33,788 nt of DNA from a candidate division NC10 bacterium CSP1-5 (GTDB taxonomy: Bacteria > Methylomirabilota > Methylomirabilia > Methylomirabilales > CSP1-5), in contig LDXR01000024.1 of assembly GCA_001443495.1 (NCBI GenBank), positions 1-33,788 on the forward strand, given 5' to 3'. A model generated the notes under the pieces. That model ran no database searches, was not told the DNA's origin, and worked only from the letters and a program-made list of their open reading frames with translations. Shown piece by piece: positions 1 to 8,631 of the stretch (within the stretch, counting starts at the first letter, position 1; each line of letters opens with the position of its first letter). The position numbers and the translations under genes are program-made.

Positions 1-1
1 C

Positions 2-217
2 GAGGCGATCCTGAAGGACAAGAAGAAGATCCTTCCCTGCTGTGCCCACCTGAACGGCGAGTACGGTGTGAAGGGGCTCTTCGTGGGGGTCCCCGTCAAG
101 CTCGGTCGGGGCGGCATCGAGCAGATCATCGAGATCAGCTTGACCCCCGAGGAGCAGACGGCCCTTGACAAATCGGCCGCCGCCGTTCGCGAGCTAGTGG
201 AAAAACTGAAACTGTAA
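2..217 (+). CDS. mdh: Malate dehydrogenase, C-terminal fragment
   Basis: This is the last 71 codons of a gene that enters from the left edge. The protein reads [13 protein letters not shown], then [17 protein letters not shown], a GGIEQIIEI strand and a closing [10 protein letters not shown] helix. That is the C-terminal domain of the LDH-like bacterial malate dehydrogenases, which oxidise malate to oxaloacetate with NAD in the TCA cycle. The catalytic His and the NAD-binding domain lie outside the window. The stop is followed 26 bp later by the succinate dehydrogenase anchor gene, so it is probably the upstream member of a TCA operon. A lactate dehydrogenase cannot be strictly excluded from the C-terminus alone, but the TCA neighbours favour Mdh. 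Confidence 0.88.
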   Translation, partial: EAILKDKKKILPCCAHLNGEYGVKGLFVGVPVKLGRGGIEQIIEISLTPEEQTALDKSAAAVRELVEKLKL

Positions 218-243
218 GCGGTTTGTCTCCGGGGAAACGAGCC

Positions 244-1023
244 ATGGCGATCGAGGCGGTGAAGCATGCGGGGGATCGGGGCGCTGCTCCGACAGCGCTC
301 CGGAAGGATGCCTGGTGGGTTCAGCCCGCCCTCACGGTCCTGGGGCTCGGCGCCTTTATCGTGTACTCTACGTGGGCGGCGTTCCAGAATGCCTATTACT
401 ACGCGGATCCATATCTCTCGCCTTTCTATTCTCCCTGCGTTGCCGCGAACTGCCAGCACCTCACAGTCCAGCTCGTGGGTTCGTGGTGGACCTGGTCCCC
501 CGCCTTTTTAATCCTGTGGGCGCCGGGGGTCTTCCGCCTCACGTGTTACTATTACCGAAAGGCGTATTATCGGTCATTCTGGTGGGCGCCGCCCGCCTGT
601 GCGATGCCTGATGCGCGCCGGGGGTATGATGGCGAAACCTCCTTTCCCCTCGTCTTTCAGAACATCCATCGCTACACCTTTTATCTCGCTGTGCTCTTTA
701 TCGTCATCCTGACCTGGGATGCCATATTGGCGCTCCGGTTCCCTGATGGTTTCGGGGTCGGGGTCGGGACGCTCGTCCTCTGGGTCAACGTGGTGCTGCT
801 CGCCCTGTACACGTTTTCCTGCCACTCCTGCCGGCATCTGTGTGGGGGGCATGTGGATATCTTCTCCAGGGCGCCGTTTCGATACCGGATCTGGCATCGG
901 CTGAGCATGCTGAACGAGCGACACGCCCTCTTCGCCTGGTTGAGTCTGACCAGCGTGGGGCTGGCCGACCTGTACGTCCGGCTGGTCGCAATGGGGATTC
1001 TTCGCGACGTGAGGTTGCTCTAA
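244..1023 (+). CDS. sdhC: Succinate dehydrogenase membrane anchor, type F-like SdhC
   Basis: A 259-residue integral membrane protein with about five hydrophobic segments (roughly residues 25-48, 82-102, 143-165, 173-193 and 226-250). It lies directly upstream of sdhA and overlaps it by one base. It does not look like the classical heme b SdhC/SdhD anchors. A Cys/His cluster, CHSCRHLCGGH at 193-203, sits at the end of the fourth segment, and C65, C70 and H72 lie in the loop after the first. The anchor-flavoprotein-FeS order and a single five-helix anchor match mycobacterial Sdh1 (type F complex II), whose SdhC carries a membrane-embedded Rieske-type [2Fe-2S] cluster with two His ligands. The cluster here is inferred from these residues. 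ATG 244 follows a GGGGAAA ribosome site at 231-237; a TTG 21 bp upstream lacks one. Family assignment is by context and motif, not by alignment. Confidence 0.8.
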   Translation: MAIEAVKHAGDRGAAPTALRKDAWWVQPALTVLGLGAFIVYSTWAAFQNAYYYADPYLSPFYSPCVAANCQHLTVQLVGSWWTWSPAFLILWAPGVFRLTCYYYRKAYYRSFWWAPPACAMPDARRGYDGETSFPLVFQNIHRYTFYLAVLFIVILTWDAILALRFPDGFGVGVGTLVLWVNVVLLALYTFSCHSCRHLCGGHVDIFSRAPFRYRIWHRLSMLNERHALFAWLSLTSVGLADLYVRLVAMGILRDVRLL

Positions 1024-2825
1024 TGGCGGACGAGAAATACGAGACGCACGAATACGATGTGATCGTCATTGGCGCCGGGGGGGCCGGGCTCCGTGCCGCT
1101 ATCGAGGCGTCGGCGCAGGGCGTCCGGACGGCGCTGATCTGCAAGTCGCTGCTGGGCAAGGCGCACACGGTCATGGCCGAGGGGGGAATTGCTGCGGCCC
1201 TGGGGAACGTCTACCCCGAAGATAACTGGCAGGTGCACTTCCGCGATACGATGCGCGGGGGCAAGATGCTGAATAACTGGCGCATGGCGCAGCTCCATGC
1301 ACAGGAGGCGCCGGCGCGCGTCGTCGAGCTGGAGGCGTGGGGGGCGCTCTTCGACCGGACCAAGGACGGACGGATTCTCCAGCGAGACTTCGGCGGCCAT
1401 CGCTACGCGCGGTTGGCCCACGTCGGCGACCGCACCGGCCTGGAGATGATCCGGACCCTGCAACAGCACGCCGTGCACAAGGGGATCGACGTCTTCATGG
1501 AGTGCACCATCGTCCGTCTCCTCAAGGAGGGGGAGCGGGCGTGCGGGGCCTTCGGATACTGGCGGGAGACCGGCCGCTTTGTGGTCTTCAAGGCCAAGGC
1601 GGTGGTCCTTGCGACAGGTGGCATCGGCAAGGCCTGGAAGATCACCTCGAACTCCTGGGAGTACACGGGCGACGGCCACGCCCTGGCCTACGGGGTGGGG
1701 GCCGATCTGATCGACATGGAGTTCGTCCAATTCCATCCGACGGGAATGGTCTGGCCCCCGAGCGTCCGCGGCATCCTGGTCACCGAAGGGGTCCGGGGAG
1801 ATGGCGGGACCCTGAAGAATGCCCTCGGGGAGCGCTTCATGTTCAACTACATCCCGGAATTCTTCCGGGCCGAGACGGCGGAGACGGAAGCAGAGGCCGA
1901 TGGGTGGTACACCGATAAGAAGAAAAACCGGCGTACGCCCGATCTCCTGCCGCGGGACGAGGTGGCGCGGGCCATCGTGGCGGAGATCAAGGCAGGGCGC
2001 GGGAGTCCTCACGGGGGTGTCTTCCTCGATATCGCCTCGCGCCGCGATCCCGAGACCATCAAGCGGCGCCTCCCCTCGATGTACCACCAGTTCAAGGAGC
2101 TTGCCGATGTCGACATCACCAAGCAGCCGATGGAGGTAGGGCCGACCTGCCATTATGCCATGGGCGGGGTGCGCGTCGATGCCGACACCACCGCGGCCAC
2201 GGTGCCGGGGCTCTTCGCCGCCGGGGAGGTGGCGGGGGGGATGCACGGCGCGAACCGCCTGGGGGGAAACTCCCTCTCGGACTTGGTCGTCTTTGGGCGA
2301 CGCGCGGGCCTCTACGCCGCGGAGTACGCAAAGCGCTCCCCCGGGTCGTTCACAGTCGACGCCGGGCAGCTCGGGGCCATCGCGCGGGAGTGCCTGGAGC
2401 CGTTCGAGCGGGGCGGCGATGAGAACCCCTACACGGTCCACCGCGACCTGCAGGAGTGCATGCAGATCCTGGTGGGCATCATTCGCAACGAGGGCGAGCT
2501 GAAAAAGGCGCTGGAGGAGCTGGCGGTGCTCCGGGAACGGCAGGGACGGGTACGAGTAGCCGGGAACCGTCAGTACAACCCCGGCTGGCACCTGGCCATG
2601 GATCTCCACTCGATGCTCACCGTCTCGGAAGCGGTCGCCCGCGCCGCCCTGGAGCGCAAGGAGAGCCGCGGGGCGCATACGCGCGAGGACTATCCGCGGA
2701 TGGATCCGACATTCGGCAAGGTCAACGTGGTGGTGCGTCGCGTCGGGGACGCGATGTCCGTGTCGCAAGAGCCACTTCCCCAGATGCCCGACGACCTGAG
2801 GCGGCTGTTCGAGGAGAGCAAGTAA
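1023..2825 (+). CDS. sdhA: Succinate dehydrogenase flavoprotein subunit
   Basis: A 600-residue flavoprotein that oxidises succinate to fumarate and passes electrons to SdhB. The N-terminal dinucleotide fold VIVIGAGGAGLRAA is at residues 13-26. H48 in KAHTVMAEGG corresponds to the histidine that binds FAD covalently in this family. Later come the FHPTGM substrate-site motif, HGGVFLDIASR, GPTCHYAMGGVRVD and the FAD-capping GANRLGGNSLSDLVVFGRRAG region. Length is typical. The ATG overlaps the sdhC stop by one base (TAATG), indicating translational coupling. A longer in-frame reading upstream would run through sdhC and is not the real start. Fumarate reductase activity is possible in principle, but the TCA neighbours favour succinate oxidation. 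Confidence 0.96.
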   Translation: MADEKYETHEYDVIVIGAGGAGLRAAIEASAQGVRTALICKSLLGKAHTVMAEGGIAAALGNVYPEDNWQVHFRDTMRGGKMLNNWRMAQLHAQEAPARVVELEAWGALFDRTKDGRILQRDFGGHRYARLAHVGDRTGLEMIRTLQQHAVHKGIDVFMECTIVRLLKEGERACGAFGYWRETGRFVVFKAKAVVLATGGIGKAWKITSNSWEYTGDGHALAYGVGADLIDMEFVQFHPTGMVWPPSVRGILVTEGVRGDGGTLKNALGERFMFNYIPEFFRAETAETEAEADGWYTDKKKNRRTPDLLPRDEVARAIVAEIKAGRGSPHGGVFLDIASRRDPETIKRRLPSMYHQFKELADVDITKQPMEVGPTCHYAMGGVRVDADTTAATVPGLFAAGEVAGGMHGANRLGGNSLSDLVVFGRRAGLYAAEYAKRSPGSFTVDAGQLGAIARECLEPFERGGDENPYTVHRDLQECMQILVGIIRNEGELKKALEELAVLRERQGRVRVAGNRQYNPGWHLAMDLHSMLTVSEAVARAALERKESRGAHTREDYPRMDPTFGKVNVVVRRVGDAMSVSQEPLPQMPDDLRRLFEESK

Positions 2826-3575
2826 ATGGCTGACGTGACCGTACGGGTCTGGCGGGGGAACGCGCAGGGCGGCGCCTTTCACGAATACCGGGTCCCGGTC
2901 GAGGAGGGCATGGTGGTCCTGGATGTCCTGCATCGGATCCAGGCGATCCACGCCAACGACCTCGCTCTCCGCTGGAATTGCAAGGCGGGGAAGTGCGGCT
3001 CGTGCGGCGCAGAGGTGAACGGGCATCCACGGCTGACCTGTATGACCCGCATGAACATCTTCACGCCGGGCGAGACGATCACCGTGGCGCCGATGAAGAC
3101 CTTCCCGATCATCAAGGACCTCGTCACGGACGTGTCCTTCAACTTCCAGGTCGCGAAGAAGATTCCCGCCTTCCAGTCGCGCCCCCCGGATGCGCCGGAC
3201 GGGAGCTGGCGGATGATGCAGGAGGACATTGACCGGGTCCAGGAGTTCCGCAAGTGCATCGAGTGTTTTCTCTGCCAGAACGTCTGCCACGTCATCCGTG
3301 ACCACGAAGGGAAAAAGCAGCACTTCGCCGGTCCGCGCTTCTTTGTCCGGCTGGCGGAGCTGGAGATGCACCCGCTGGACACCGGCACGCGGACCGGTCT
3401 CGTCAAGGAGTTCGCCGGCATTGGGCTGTGCAACATCACGAAGTGCTGCACCGAGGTCTGCCCAGAGCACATCCGCATCACCGATAATGCCATTATCCCA
3501 CTGAAGGAGCGGGTCGTGGACGAGCACTACGACCCGGTCGTGTGGCTGCTGCGAAAGGTCCTCGGCAAGCGGTAG
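2826..3575 (+). CDS. sdhB: Succinate dehydrogenase iron-sulfur subunit
   Basis: A 249-residue electron-transfer subunit linking the SdhA flavin to the membrane anchor. All three cluster motifs are intact. C52, C57, C60 and C72 form the plant-ferredoxin-type [2Fe-2S] site. C144, C147, C150 and C154 (CIECFLCQNVC) form the [4Fe-4S] site. C202, C207/C208 and C212 (CNITKCCTEVC) lie in the region of the [3Fe-4S] and remaining [4Fe-4S] ligands. The first cluster keeps the usual fourth ligand as Cys. The ATG begins on the base after the sdhA stop, so the two are co-translated. The next gene is 120 bp away. The C-terminal half, with FLCQNVCHVIRDHEG, resembles the mycobacterial Sdh1 type more than the proteobacterial one, which agrees with the unusual anchor. 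Confidence 0.96.
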   Translation: MADVTVRVWRGNAQGGAFHEYRVPVEEGMVVLDVLHRIQAIHANDLALRWNCKAGKCGSCGAEVNGHPRLTCMTRMNIFTPGETITVAPMKTFPIIKDLVTDVSFNFQVAKKIPAFQSRPPDAPDGSWRMMQEDIDRVQEFRKCIECFLCQNVCHVIRDHEGKKQHFAGPRFFVRLAELEMHPLDTGTRTGLVKEFAGIGLCNITKCCTEVCPEHIRITDNAIIPLKERVVDEHYDPVVWLLRKVLGKR

Positions 3576-3695
3576 CCTCGGGACGCTCTGTCCGGGCGCG
3601 AGTGATACCGAATCCTCATCTGCCTGGCCGGTGGGGCCCTGCCCTTTCCAGCACGTCACTTTCGTCGATCGGTCATCTGAAGACGCGAGGCGCGT

Positions 3696-4331
3696 GTGAA
3701 GATTCACGAGTATCAGGCCAAGGCGATTCTGACGGAGTTCGGGGTGCCCATCCCCCGGTCCTACGCCCTGTTCATCCTGCGGGAGCTTACCAGTGTCTTT
3801 GTGGGGCTGTTTGCCGTTGGCCTGCTGTGGCACCTCCGGGTGTTAATGGAGGGCCCGGAGGCCTATGCGTACTTCCTCGCCCAGTTGCGGAGACCGATCT
3901 TCGTAGCCCTCAATAGTGTCGTCTTGCTCTTCATTCTCTTTCATACCATTAGCTGGTTCAACTTGGCTCCAAAGGCGATGGTCGTGCGACCCAGCACACC
4001 GCTCTTCCGGACCCTGTTCGGCGCGGGGGGGACGATCGCAGCACTCCTCTTCCCCGTCCATCTCATGTTGAGCGGGTTGGCCTTTCCGTTGGGGGCGCTC
4101 GAAGCCCCCAGCTACGATTTCCTGTACGGCCTGGTGGGGCATCCCGTCACACGGCTGTATCTGTTGGTCATCATTACCCTTCCGCTGTTCCACTGGGCCC
4201 ATCGGTTCCTCTATACACTCTACAATGTTCTGCAGTTGAAACATCTGTACCGCTTCATCGCTGTGCTCTGCTACAGTGCCGTCCTTCTCGGAAGCGCCGT
4301 AGCGGCCTATACGGTGTGGCGTATTCCCTAG
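3696..4331 (+). CDS. Chimeric membrane protein: SucC-like leader fused to FrdC-FrdD-like anchor
   Basis: A 211-residue protein in three parts. Residues 1-21 ([18 protein letters not shown]) are the start of a succinyl-CoA synthetase beta subunit. Thirty-four consecutive bases after the first base of the start codon match the local sucC start near 8632. Residues 22-98 match fumarate reductase FrdC from its first helix (LRELTSVFVGLF) through its second (LLFILFHTISWFNLAPKA), with E30 and H83 at the positions of the E. coli quinone-site residues E29 and H82. Residues 99-211 match FrdD (PLFRTLFGAGG, then LPLFHWAHR), with H169 near FrdD H80. The FrdC N-terminus and third helix are absent. About five membrane helices remain. 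Starts at GTG with a weak upstream AGGCG. No frdA/frdB lies nearby; sdhA/sdhB are just upstream. Whether it is expressed and pairs with SdhAB is unknown. Confidence 0.8.
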   Translation: MKIHEYQAKAILTEFGVPIPRSYALFILRELTSVFVGLFAVGLLWHLRVLMEGPEAYAYFLAQLRRPIFVALNSVVLLFILFHTISWFNLAPKAMVVRPSTPLFRTLFGAGGTIAALLFPVHLMLSGLAFPLGALEAPSYDFLYGLVGHPVTRLYLLVIITLPLFHWAHRFLYTLYNVLQLKHLYRFIAVLCYSAVLLGSAVAAYTVWRIP

Positions 4332-4436
4332 TGCCGTTCCAACGCCTCTCACCTGGAACAGAGGTGTGCGATGATAAGACTGGAGCGGACCTTGTCCGTG
4401 TTCAATGCTCCGCTACCTCGATGGGCATTGACGATG

Positions 4437-4449
4437 TATAATAATATAT
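4437..4449 (+). promoter_or_regulatory. AT-rich candidate -10 region upstream of acnA
   Basis: In the 145-bp gap before acnA there is an AT-only run beginning TATAATAATATAT, conspicuous against the GC-rich background. TATAAT at 4437-4442 would be a perfect -10 box, but no good -35 stands 16-18 bp upstream; TTGACG at 4428 is too close. The gap also holds overlapping short inverted repeats at 4336-4366 (GTTCCA/TGGAAC and CACCT/AGGTG). Position and composition suggest a promoter for acnA-ndh, but the call is weak. Confidence 0.35.
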
Positions 4450-4479
4450 GCAGCGCGTAATGGCAGGGGAGGACGGGTG

Positions 4480-7218
4480 ATGAAGTACCGGGACGAATTT
4501 GGTGCCAAGCGTGCTCTGGAGAGCGTGGGTGGCACCCTTGCTTACTTTGATATCAACGCCCTCGAGAAGCGGGGGATTGCCCGCGTCTCAACGCTTCCCT
4601 TCTCGATCAAGGTCATGCTGGAGAGCATCCTGCGCAATGTGGACGGCTACCAGGTGCTGCCCGGAGACGTGGAGGCCCTCGCCCGTTGGCAGCCGGAGCC
4701 CGGGGAGATCAACGTGCCCCTGATGCTGGGCCGGGTGGTTCTCCAGGACTTCACCGGCGTGCCGGTGGCCGTGGACCTGGCAGCCATGCGGAGCGCCATG
4801 GCCCGCCTGGGGGCCGACCCCAAGCGGATCAACCCCCTCGTCCCCGCGGACCTGGTGATCGACCACTCGGTGCAGGTGGACTTCTTCGGGACCACCGACG
4901 CCTTCCGCGCCAATGTGGAGAAGGAGTACGAGCGCAATCGGGAGCGGTACACCCTGCTGAAGTGGGCGCAAAAGTCGCTCACCAACTTCCGGGTGGTGCC
5001 ACCCGGGGCCGGGATTGTCCACCAGGTGAATCTGGAGTACCTCGCCAAGGTGGTCATGACCCAGCGAAGGAATGGGGAGACCTACGCCTTTCCCGACACC
5101 CTGGTGGGGACCGACTCGCACACCACCATGATCAACGGCCTGGGGGTGCTGGGGTGGGGTGTCGGCGGCATCGAGGCCGAGGCGGTGATGGTGGGACAGC
5201 CCTACTATATGCTGGCCCCCAAGGTGGTGGGCTTCAAGCTCACGGGGGAGCTACCCGAGGGTGCCACGGCCACCGACCTGGTCCTCACGATCACCCAGCG
5301 GCTCCGTCAATACGGGGTGGTCGACAAATTTGTCGAGTTCTACGGCCCGGGTCTCCGCAAGCTCTCGGTGGCAGACCGGGCCACCATCGCCAACATGTCT
5401 CCCGAATACGGAGCCACCATGGGCTTCTTCCCGGTGGACGAGGAGACCCTGACGTACCTTCGCCTGACGGGGCGGGACCCCGCGCTGGTAGATTTGGTAG
5501 AGCGGTACACCAAGGCCGTGGGCCTCTTCTTGACGGACGGGGCGCCAGAGCCCCTCTTCTCCACGACTCTGCAGCTCGACATGTCCACCGTGGAGCCCAG
5601 CCTTGCAGGGCCGAAGCGCCCCCAGGACCGGGTGTCTCTGAAGGAGGCGAAGAGCAGCTTCCTCGAGCACCGGATGAGACCCCTCAAGGAACGGGGCTTC
5701 GGACTGAATGAGGAGGAGCTCCAGAGGCGGGTCAGCGTAAAGCGAGAGAGCGAAACGTTTGACGTCGCCCATGGCTCGGTGGTCATTGCCGCCATTACCT
5801 CTTGTACCAACACCTCCAACCCTTCGGTGATGCTCGGGGCCGGGCTCTTGGCGAAGAACGCTTTGGAGGCGGGTCTCCGCGTCCAGCCTTGGGTGAAGAC
5901 CTCCTTAGCCCCGGGCTCCAAGGTCGTCACCGACTACCTTCAGGCCTCGGGATTGATGTCCTCCTTGGAGGCCCTCCGCTTCCACCTGGTGGGATATGGC
6001 TGCACCACGTGCATCGGTAACTCGGGCCCCCTGCCGGAGGACATCGGCAAAGCCGTTGATCAGGGAAATCTGGTCGGCGTGGCTGTCCTCTCCGGGAACC
6101 GGAACTTCGAGGGACGCATCCATCCGCAGGTGAAGGCCAACTACTTGGCCTCGCCCATGCTGGTCGTGGCGTACGCCCTCGCCGGGCGGATTGACATTGA
6201 CTTTGGCACCGAGCCGGTCGGCTATGGCCCCAGCGGCAGGCCCGTCTCCCTCAAGGACATTTGGCCGACCCAGGAACAGATCCGGGAGACGATCCGAAAA
6301 ACCCTGGACCCCAAGATGTTCAAGGAAGAGTACGGTAGAGTGTTCGACGGGGATGAGCATTGGAAGACCCTGCCCGCCTCTGAGAGCGAGTTGTACACGT
6401 GGGACCCCGACTCGACCTACATCCAGGAACCCCCCTTCTTTCAGGACCTGTCGCTCGAGCCCCCGCCCGTTCGGGACATCCGCGGGGCACGGGTGCTGGC
6501 GGTCGCGGGAGACTCTGTGACCACCGACCACATCTCACCTGCCGGCTCGTTCTCGGCCAACAGCCCTGCGGGTCAGTACCTCATCGGCAAGGGTGTCTCC
6601 CCCAAGGACTTCAATTCGTACGGGTCCCGCCGCGGCAACCACGAGGTGATGATGCGGGGCAGCTTCGCCAACATCCGCTTCAAGAACCTCCTGCTCGATG
6701 GGGTAGAGGGATGGGTCACCCTGAAGTTCCCCGAAGGGAAACAGATGAGCATCTTTGACGCGGCCATCCAGTACAAGGCGGAAGGCACCCCCCTGATCAT
6801 CCTGGCTGGCAAGGAGTATGGTTCAGGCTCAAGCCGCGACTGGGCTGCGAAAGGGCCCTACCTCCTCGGCGTCAAGGCGGTTATCGCCGAGTCCTTTGAG
6901 CGGATCCACCGATCCAACCTGGTGGGGATGGGTGTGCTGCCCCTGCAGTTCAAGCCGGAGGAGAGCGTGCAAACGCTGGGCCTGACCGGCCGAGAGGTGC
7001 ACGACATCCTGGGCTTGGAGGAGGGTCTTCGGCCGGGGAAGGAGCTCACCGTTGTGGCTCGGCGGGAGGACGGGGGTGAGTGCCGCTTCACGGCCATTGC
7101 ACGGGTGGACACACCCGTCGAGGTGGACTACTACAAAAATGGCGGCATTCTCCAGACAGTCCTCCGCCGTCTCGTGAAGGCGCCCAAGGATGGTAAGGCG
7201 GGCAGTCCAGCACGGTGA
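4480..7218 (+). CDS. acnA: Aconitate hydratase, AcnA/IRP type
   Basis: A 912-residue aconitase that interconverts citrate and isocitrate using a [4Fe-4S] cluster. The cluster ligands are C442 ([11 protein letters not shown]) and C508/C511 (GCTTCIGN), offset by seven from E. coli AcnA C435/C501/C504. The C-terminal swivel domain contains [12 protein letters not shown] and [13 protein letters not shown]. The length is that of the AcnA/IRP1 family, not AcnB. ATG 4480 is preferred over the GTG directly before it because GGAGG at 4468-4472 then has a 7-bp spacing. The last base of its stop codon is the first base of the next gene, a type II NADH dehydrogenase, so the two should be co-translated. 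It supplies the step between citrate synthase and isocitrate dehydrogenase, both outside the window. Confidence 0.97.
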   Translation: MKYRDEFGAKRALESVGGTLAYFDINALEKRGIARVSTLPFSIKVMLESILRNVDGYQVLPGDVEALARWQPEPGEINVPLMLGRVVLQDFTGVPVAVDLAAMRSAMARLGADPKRINPLVPADLVIDHSVQVDFFGTTDAFRANVEKEYERNRERYTLLKWAQKSLTNFRVVPPGAGIVHQVNLEYLAKVVMTQRRNGETYAFPDTLVGTDSHTTMINGLGVLGWGVGGIEAEAVMVGQPYYMLAPKVVGFKLTGELPEGATATDLVLTITQRLRQYGVVDKFVEFYGPGLRKLSVADRATIANMSPEYGATMGFFPVDEETLTYLRLTGRDPALVDLVERYTKAVGLFLTDGAPEPLFSTTLQLDMSTVEPSLAGPKRPQDRVSLKEAKSSFLEHRMRPLKERGFGLNEEELQRRVSVKRESETFDVAHGSVVIAAITSCTNTSNPSVMLGAGLLAKNALEAGLRVQPWVKTSLAPGSKVVTDYLQASGLMSSLEALRFHLVGYGCTTCIGNSGPLPEDIGKAVDQGNLVGVAVLSGNRNFEGRIHPQVKANYLASPMLVVAYALAGRIDIDFGTEPVGYGPSGRPVSLKDIWPTQEQIRETIRKTLDPKMFKEEYGRVFDGDEHWKTLPASESELYTWDPDSTYIQEPPFFQDLSLEPPPVRDIRGARVLAVAGDSVTTDHISPAGSFSANSPAGQYLIGKGVSPKDFNSYGSRRGNHEVMMRGSFANIRFKNLLLDGVEGWVTLKFPEGKQMSIFDAAIQYKAEGTPLIILAGKEYGSGSSRDWAAKGPYLLGVKAVIAESFERIHRSNLVGMGVLPLQFKPEESVQTLGLTGREVHDILGLEEGLRPGKELTVVARREDGGECRFTAIARVDTPVEVDYYKNGGILQTVLRRLVKAPKDGKAGSPAR

Positions 7219-8504
7219 TGGAGAAGCCACATCATGTCGTCATCATCGGCGGCGGCTTTGGGGGGCTGTATGCGGCGCAATCGCTGAAGCGGACGCGGGT
7301 GCAGGTAACACTCCTCGATCGCCGCAACTTCCACCTCTTTCAGCCACTTCTGTATCAGGTAGCGACCGGGACCCTTTCGCCTGCCAACATCGCCGCACCC
7401 CTGAGGGCCATTCTCAAGCGCCAGGAAAACATCAGAGTGCTTTTGGCTGAGGCGATCGACATCGATGTGTCGAACCGCCGGGTGGTGCTGAGCGATGGCG
7501 AGGTGGGCTACGATACGCTGATCGTCGCCGCGGGCGTGCGGCATCACTACTTCGGTCGCGACGAATGGGAGAGGCTCGCGCCCGGGCTGAAAACGATCGA
7601 AGACGCGACGGAGATGCGGCGGCGCATCCTGGTGGCGTTTGAGGCCGCCGAGCGTGAGGGTGATCCTGAAAAACTCCGGGGCTGGTTGACGTTTGTCATC
7701 GTCGGCGGGGGTCCCACCGGGGTTGAGCTGGCCGGTGCGGTGGGAGAGATCGCGAGACACACACTCGCGCGTGACTTCCGGGCCATCAATCCGGCTGACG
7801 CGCGGATTGTGCTGGTGGAGGGGATGGACCGGGTGTTGCCTCCCTATCCCGCGTCCCTCTCGGCCAGGGCTGAAGCGGCGCTCAACCGGTTGGGCGTGAC
7901 CGTTCGGACCGGGGCGATGGTGACTGACATTCAACCGGATGTGATAACGATTCGCTCTGGCGAGCGGAACGAGCGGATCTCCACCCGAACGGTCTTGTGG
8001 GCGGCCGGCGTTCAGGCGTCTACCCTGGGCGGCATCCTCGCGTCTACCACAGGGGCTGCCGTTGACCGTGTCGGTCGCGTGGTGGTGGAGCCGGATCTGA
8101 GTGTCGTCGGGCATCCGGAGATCTTCGTGATTGGCGACCTGGCCCACTTCGGCCATCAGACCGGCAAGCCCCTCGCCGGTGTGGCGCCGGTGGCCATGCA
8201 GCAGGGCCGGTACGTGGCCACCCTGATCATGCGCAGGCTTCGGGGGGAGACCATGCCCCCGTTCCGCTACAGAGATCATGGGAACATGGCCACAATTGGG
8301 AGAGCCGAGGCGGTGGCCGACCTGGGGTGGGTCCGCTTCTCCGGCTTCTTCGCCTGGCTGGCCTGGCTGTTCATCCATCTGATCAACCTGGTGCAGTTTC
8401 AGAATCGGGTCCTCGTGCTGATCCAGTGGGCGTGGAACTATGCCACCTGGAACCGCTACGCCCGACTCATCACTGGGAAGAACCCGTTGCCGTTGCTGCG
8501 CTAA
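7218..8504 (+). CDS. ndh: Type II NADH:quinone oxidoreductase
   Basis: A 428-residue, non-proton-pumping NADH dehydrogenase: a membrane-bound FAD enzyme that passes electrons from NADH to quinone. Two dinucleotide-binding folds are visible, [14 protein letters not shown] near the N-terminus (FAD) and [19 protein letters not shown] near residue 160 (NADH). The conserved [15 protein letters not shown] follows the first fold, and VFVIGDLAH-type FAD-contact residues appear as [10 protein letters not shown]. The C-terminus ([19 protein letters not shown], then [15 protein letters not shown]) is hydrophobic and amphipathic and is the expected membrane anchor. Its ATG overlaps the acnA TGA by one base, a coupling that ties this respiratory enzyme to a TCA gene. 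A sulfide:quinone oxidoreductase is less likely because the sequence follows the Ndh pattern throughout. Confidence 0.93.
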   Translation: MEKPHHVVIIGGGFGGLYAAQSLKRTRVQVTLLDRRNFHLFQPLLYQVATGTLSPANIAAPLRAILKRQENIRVLLAEAIDIDVSNRRVVLSDGEVGYDTLIVAAGVRHHYFGRDEWERLAPGLKTIEDATEMRRRILVAFEAAEREGDPEKLRGWLTFVIVGGGPTGVELAGAVGEIARHTLARDFRAINPADARIVLVEGMDRVLPPYPASLSARAEAALNRLGVTVRTGAMVTDIQPDVITIRSGERNERISTRTVLWAAGVQASTLGGILASTTGAAVDRVGRVVVEPDLSVVGHPEIFVIGDLAHFGHQTGKPLAGVAPVAMQQGRYVATLIMRRLRGETMPPFRYRDHGNMATIGRAEAVADLGWVRFSGFFAWLAWLFIHLINLVQFQNRVLVLIQWAWNYATWNRYARLITGKNPLPLLR

Positions 8505-8558
8505 GGAGCCAGCAGAGCCTGTCGTGCCCGGTGGACGCGGCCCATCAGGTCTCAGTGC

Positions 8559-8586
8559 TTGATGTTTTCGGGGTTTGCGGTAAGAT
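8559..8586 (+). promoter_or_regulatory. Candidate sigma70-type promoter for sucCD
   Basis: TTGATG at 8559-8564 and TAAGAT at 8581-8586 are separated by 16 bp, in the 127-bp gap between ndh and sucC. Each hexamer matches consensus at four of six positions. It would give a leader of about 40 nt before the sucC ATG. Confidence 0.45.
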
Positions 8587-8631
8587 CGACGCCTCCTCTC
8601 CGATGGTGAACCATGGCTCCTTGAGGTGCAG

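Noticed and set aside
1020-3833. A 937-codon open frame on the minus strand across sdhA and sdhB
   Set aside because: It is a mirror frame of GC-rich codon use. sdhA and sdhB on the plus strand have complete family motifs; the mirror product has no recognisable domain.
4428-4442. TTGACG and TATAAT before acnA as one promoter
   Set aside because: The two boxes are only three bases apart, so they cannot form one promoter; only the AT-rich -10-like patch was kept at low confidence.
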